In this document: one piece after another, positions 61,440 to 64,000 of the stretch
Numbering within the stretch: position 1 is the first letter of the stretch
Layout: every line of letters begins with the position of its first letter
Assembly (NCBI RefSeq): GCF_965262965.1
Contig: NZ_OZ253573.1
Location: forward strand, 1,240,001-1,304,000
Source of the DNA: Poriferisodalis sp965262965
GTDB lineage: Bacteria; Actinomycetota; Acidimicrobiia; Acidimicrobiales; Poriferisodalaceae
Direction: 5' to 3'
Length of the DNA stretch: 64,000 bases
Made by a program: the position numbers and the translations under genes
Notes under the pieces: generated by a model
Told to the model about the DNA's origin: nothing
Seen by the model: the letters and a program-made list of their open reading frames with translations, nothing else
Database searches by the model: none

Positions 61440-62477
61440 ATGGCTGATAGCTTGTCCAGTCGTGACGGCCACCGCGGGATGGCTGAGGCGCTATCGCTTC
61501 GCGCTGTCCTCGGATTGGATCACACGGCGCGGGCAGTGACGGCGTTCGCTCGTGAAACTCCTCGTGTCGCAGCGTTCAGTTCCGGACTCGCCGAGAGCGG
61601 ACAACTCGGAGCCTCATGGTCGAGGTCGATCAGCGCAGCGGGGCGCCTCGACGCGGGGATTGCTGCGAGTCGGGGGTTGACCCGAATGGCCGCAACGTCC
61701 AAGGGGTTCGTGGACGACATCGCTGCAGCGGCAGATTCGTGCGTGTACAGGCTCCAGTCGGGCCTGCGACTCGACCTCTCGCCTGTCGCGAGGTTCGGCC
61801 GCTCAGTCGAAGAAGCCTCCATCGTTGCTTCGACGCGCTCGCCCAATGACTTGTGGAAGCGGCTGGAGGACTGCTACCCGCCGAATCTGCGCAGCCTGCC
61901 GTCTCTCGACGCGGTGGCGGAGATAGCGCGAGTCGAGGGCATCGCCGTGTGCGGGGTTCCGCGTGCGGAGATCGTCCAGAAGCTTCTGGCGGCACCCGAT
62001 GCGTCTGCGCGTCGACAAGTACTCGTGGAACGCAGCGACGAGATCATGGACGACTGCCGCGTCGTGCTCGACGATCTCGGCGGCGAACTGGTCGGCTTGT
62101 GCAGCGAGGCAGTCGAAGCGTTCTCCGATGGGTACACGTCGGCTGCCCAGGCGCTCGCGGCGGGCGTCATCGAGAGCGTCGCGCTGAGGCTCCGAACACA
62201 GTCAGCCAAGGAGTTCACCGGCGCGTACTTGGACCGTGTGCCGATTGGCAGGCTGCGCTGTTGGCTGGCCCTCCAGCCTGTCGCCCGAGCACTCGTGCGA
62301 TGGTCGCCGGAGAGCGGGAGGCCGCCTCCTCGTGGCTTCTCCAGGCACGCAACTGTCCATGCTGCGGGCCAGCCCGGTGTTTTCTCGACGTGCCGGTCGT
62401 TGACCGCGGTCATGCTGGCGACGTCGCTGGCTGAGCAGTTCCACGGGGTCGTGGCCGACGCTGTTTGTCAGTCATGA
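61440..62477 (+). CDS. HEPN-like protein of unknown function
   Basis: This 345-residue, mainly helical protein has no assigned domain. Near the C-terminus GFSRHATVHAAG fits the R-x4-H motif of HEPN ribonucleases, followed by CRSLTAVMLATSLAEQFHG, a helix often seen after that motif. The N-terminal 120 residues are alanine- and serine-rich. Its TGA overlaps the ATG of the next gene by four bases, so the two products are probably made together, as in two-component immunity or toxin systems. The HEPN assignment rests on one motif. Confidence 0.5.
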   Translation: MADSLSSRDGHRGMAEALSLRAVLGLDHTARAVTAFARETPRVAAFSSGLAESGQLGASWSRSISAAGRLDAGIAASRGLTRMAATSKGFVDDIAAAADSCVYRLQSGLRLDLSPVARFGRSVEEASIVASTRSPNDLWKRLEDCYPPNLRSLPSLDAVAEIARVEGIAVCGVPRAEIVQKLLAAPDASARRQVLVERSDEIMDDCRVVLDDLGGELVGLCSEAVEAFSDGYTSAAQALAAGVIESVALRLRTQSAKEFTGAYLDRVPIGRLRCWLALQPVARALVRWSPESGRPPPRGFSRHATVHAAGQPGVFSTCRSLTAVMLATSLAEQFHGVVADAVCQS

Positions 62478-63400
62478 CCGATCCGGTCGAGCAGCCATGG
62501 GTGCTCTTTCCGAAACAGGAGCTTCGACGCGACATGGCCGAGCGAGAGGCTGCGGGCGTGAGCCTGTGGACCGAGGCGCTGGACGCGACGGCACGCATCA
62601 AGCTCGCTGCATGCGTACGAAACCAACTCTGGGACGACATGGACGGCCGCGACGCAGAGACGTTGTTGAGTGCCATCACCCAGGAGGTCTCTGACGCCGC
62701 GGGGGTCGTGAGCCGGGTGGCCGAAGTGCCCGAGTTGTTCGGCCGCCAGAGCGTCGATGACTTCGTGGACAGCATCAGGGACCCGGACGCGTCGCCGGCG
62801 GTCATCTTGGGCTTGATCGAGGGTCTCTGGCGCTGGCAGGCGGTCAGGGACGAGGAGTTCATCGCGAGACGTCCCCGTTCGCGCGAGTTGCTCCGGGACC
62901 GGATCACTGAAATCCTCGACGACCACCGGATCGGCTTCGTCTTCGTGGACGGGGACTTTCTGCCGCGCAGCGGCAGCATCGCGGATCAAGAAATTCTGGT
63001 CCCCGCCGTCGAATTCCTCACCGGCGAGCGAGCCTTCGCTGACGCCGACTCCACATACCGAGAGGCTCTCAGGGCGATCCAGCACCGCCAGCCCGACGAA
63101 GCCATCACCAAGGCATGCACAGCGCTGCAATCCGTATTGACTGCACTCGGCTGTGGCGGCGGCTCCGACAATCTCTCGAAGCAATTTGCAGCCGCGATCG
63201 ACAATGGACTCTTGGCGAAACACGACAAACCGCTGGAGGGCTGGCTGATAGCGGATCGCGGCAACCTCGGCAGCGCCCATCCCGGGCAAGGGAACGCCGT
63301 TGGCGAGGACGCGTGGCTCACCGTGCACGTCGTCGGTGCCATCATCCTGCGGCTCAGCCGAGGCGGCCCGCGCAGAAACACACGCGAGTGCGGCGACTAA
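62474..63400 (+). CDS. Abortive-infection C-terminal (Abi_C-like) protein
   Basis: This 308-residue protein resembles proteins with the Abi_C domain. The C-terminal half has YREALRAIQHRQPDEAITKA, ALQSVLTALGCGG and NLGSAHPGQGNAVGEDAW, with the small conserved A-H-P-G element near the end. The N-terminal half has LWRWQAVRDEEFIARRPRSR and IGFVFVDGDFLPRSG. It starts at the ATG overlapping the previous stop. The function is inferred only from the family, which is linked to phage abortive infection. Confidence 0.6.
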   Translation: MTDPVEQPWVLFPKQELRRDMAEREAAGVSLWTEALDATARIKLAACVRNQLWDDMDGRDAETLLSAITQEVSDAAGVVSRVAEVPELFGRQSVDDFVDSIRDPDASPAVILGLIEGLWRWQAVRDEEFIARRPRSRELLRDRITEILDDHRIGFVFVDGDFLPRSGSIADQEILVPAVEFLTGERAFADADSTYREALRAIQHRQPDEAITKACTALQSVLTALGCGGGSDNLSKQFAAAIDNGLLAKHDKPLEGWLIADRGNLGSAHPGQGNAVGEDAWLTVHVVGAIILRLSRGGPRRNTRECGD

Positions 63401-63471
63401 ATGCGCACCCAACGCCGTCTGAGGACTCGATCCGTCGATCTTCTCGCTTGGACTGAGAGGGCATTTCCGTT

Positions 63472-64000
63472 GTGACACTCAACAACTCTGGGGTGGCGAT
63501 CGAGCGAGTCGGGCAATTCCGTGCCTGGCTCGATGATGCCCGCGCGAACGACTACAGCTCCGAACACGAGATCGCACGTTCCGCTGCCTTACGGTTGCTG
63601 CCGCTGGTTCGTCAGGTCGCAGCGCGTCTTGATCCCTCGCTGCTAGAGAAACTGGCCCATCTCGATGCGCATTGGACATTCGACGACATGAGCCACGGGC
63701 TTGAAGCGGCAGACATCCTCATCGGAATGCTCGCCTATGAGGACGACGTGGTTGAAATCCTCGGACCCTCAGGACCGGCGCTGGCGGCGATCGGGTTTCA
63801 TCCGTGGGTCTGGGATGCGGCCAGGGGATACTGGGACGACGGCTACTTCGGCGACGCTGTGCATGCCGCAGCAGAAGCCGTAATCCGTAAGACACAGGTG
63901 AAACTCAGCCGAAGAGACATCAGCGGCAAAGCGCTTTTTCAGCAGTCGTTCTCACTCGATGATCCAACTCCCAACAAACCCAGGCTGAGGTTGAATTTCG
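63472..64000 (+). CDS. TIGR02391 (Hypoth_Ymh) family protein, 3' end outside window
   Basis: The frame opens at a GTG after GAGAGGG and stays open to the window edge (176 codons). The core HPWVWDAARGYWDDGYFGDA followed by VHAAAEAVIRKTQVKLSRRD and ISGKALFQQSFSLDD is the TIGR02391/Ymh domain, found in many predicted phage-resistance and mobile regions. The N-terminal 110 residues are helical and acidic. It follows the Abi_C-like gene by 71 bases and looks like the third gene of the same cassette. Confidence 0.72.
   Translation, partial: MTLNNSGVAIERVGQFRAWLDDARANDYSSEHEIARSAALRLLPLVRQVAARLDPSLLEKLAHLDAHWTFDDMSHGLEAADILIGMLAYEDDVVEILGPSGPALAAIGFHPWVWDAARGYWDDGYFGDAVHAAAEAVIRKTQVKLSRRDISGKALFQQSFSLDDPTPNKPRLRLNF

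Noticed and set aside
1..64000. CRISPR array
   Set aside because: No series of regularly spaced identical repeats was seen; the tandem repeats present have short periods without unique spacers of constant length.
1..64000. Transposase or integrase gene that would explain the accessory regions
   Set aside because: No DDE, serine or tyrosine recombinase motifs were found in any frame I could support.

Overview
The window reads as a GC-rich (roughly two-thirds G+C by eye) actinobacterial chromosome segment. GTG starts are common. The gene content includes two F420/flavin LLM-type oxidoreductases, many CaiB/BaiF CoA-transferase domains and amidases, and a secreted PKD-like family typical of Actinobacteria. 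The block cysO-cysM-(lipoprotein)-MBL phosphodiesterase-rph-rdgB parallels the Mycobacterium tuberculosis Rv1335-Rv1341 neighbourhood. A member of the Acidimicrobiia is my best guess, from gene content alone. No rRNA or tRNA gene and no CRISPR array was seen.

Layout. (1) 0-5 kb is accessory: the end of a peroxidase-related gene, a lone Vsr nuclease, a HicBA pair, an AAA/DUF4143 ATPase, a VapBC-like pair and an HNH nuclease with a small cysteine-containing partner. (2) 5-32 kb is mostly catabolic: alanine dehydrogenase, an acyl-CoA ligase, CaiB/BaiF CoA-transferases (one an 823-residue tandem protein), two amidases, a 2OG-Fe(II) oxygenase, a Rieske oxygenase, a class-III aminotransferase, a fused HyuA-HyuB hydantoinase/oxoprolinase, a CoxL-like molybdoenzyme subunit, a thiolase and rpe. 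(3) 32-38 kb is conserved housekeeping: clpP, rdgB, rph, a cyclic-nucleotide-type MBL hydrolase, cysM, cysO and, divergently, smpB. (4) 38-46 kb holds a minus-strand group (two LLM oxidoreductases, an HpaB-type flavin monooxygenase, a quinone oxidoreductase, a VOC protein and an alpha/beta hydrolase) that looks like a ring hydroxylation, ring cleavage and hydrolysis route, followed by a HbpS/GlcG-like and an RraA-like protein. (5) 46-52 kb is a complete branched-chain-type ABC importer, preceded by a strongly structured leader and followed by an MBL alkylsulfatase-like gene. (6) 52-64 kb is a second accessory region. It contains gene remnants (CoxL tail, retropepsin-like start, DndB/DGQHR-like tail, a second alkylsulfatase tail, an HNH tail), a frameshifted gene, three copies of a short dispersed repeat, unknown membrane proteins, a DUF4238 protein and, at the right edge, a coupled cassette of a HEPN-like, an Abi_C-like and a TIGR02391 (Ymh) protein.

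How the parts may work together. The catabolic regions fit a cell importing and degrading amide-, amine- and carboxylate-containing compounds: amidases and hydantoinase open C-N bonds, the oxygenases activate the carbon skeleton, CoA-transferases, ligase, thiolase and thioesterase handle acyl-CoAs, and the ABC importer supplies substrate. The substrates are not shown by the sequence. The right-hand accessory region has the texture of a decaying defence/mobile island, and the terminal three-gene cassette is the best candidate for an undescribed system.
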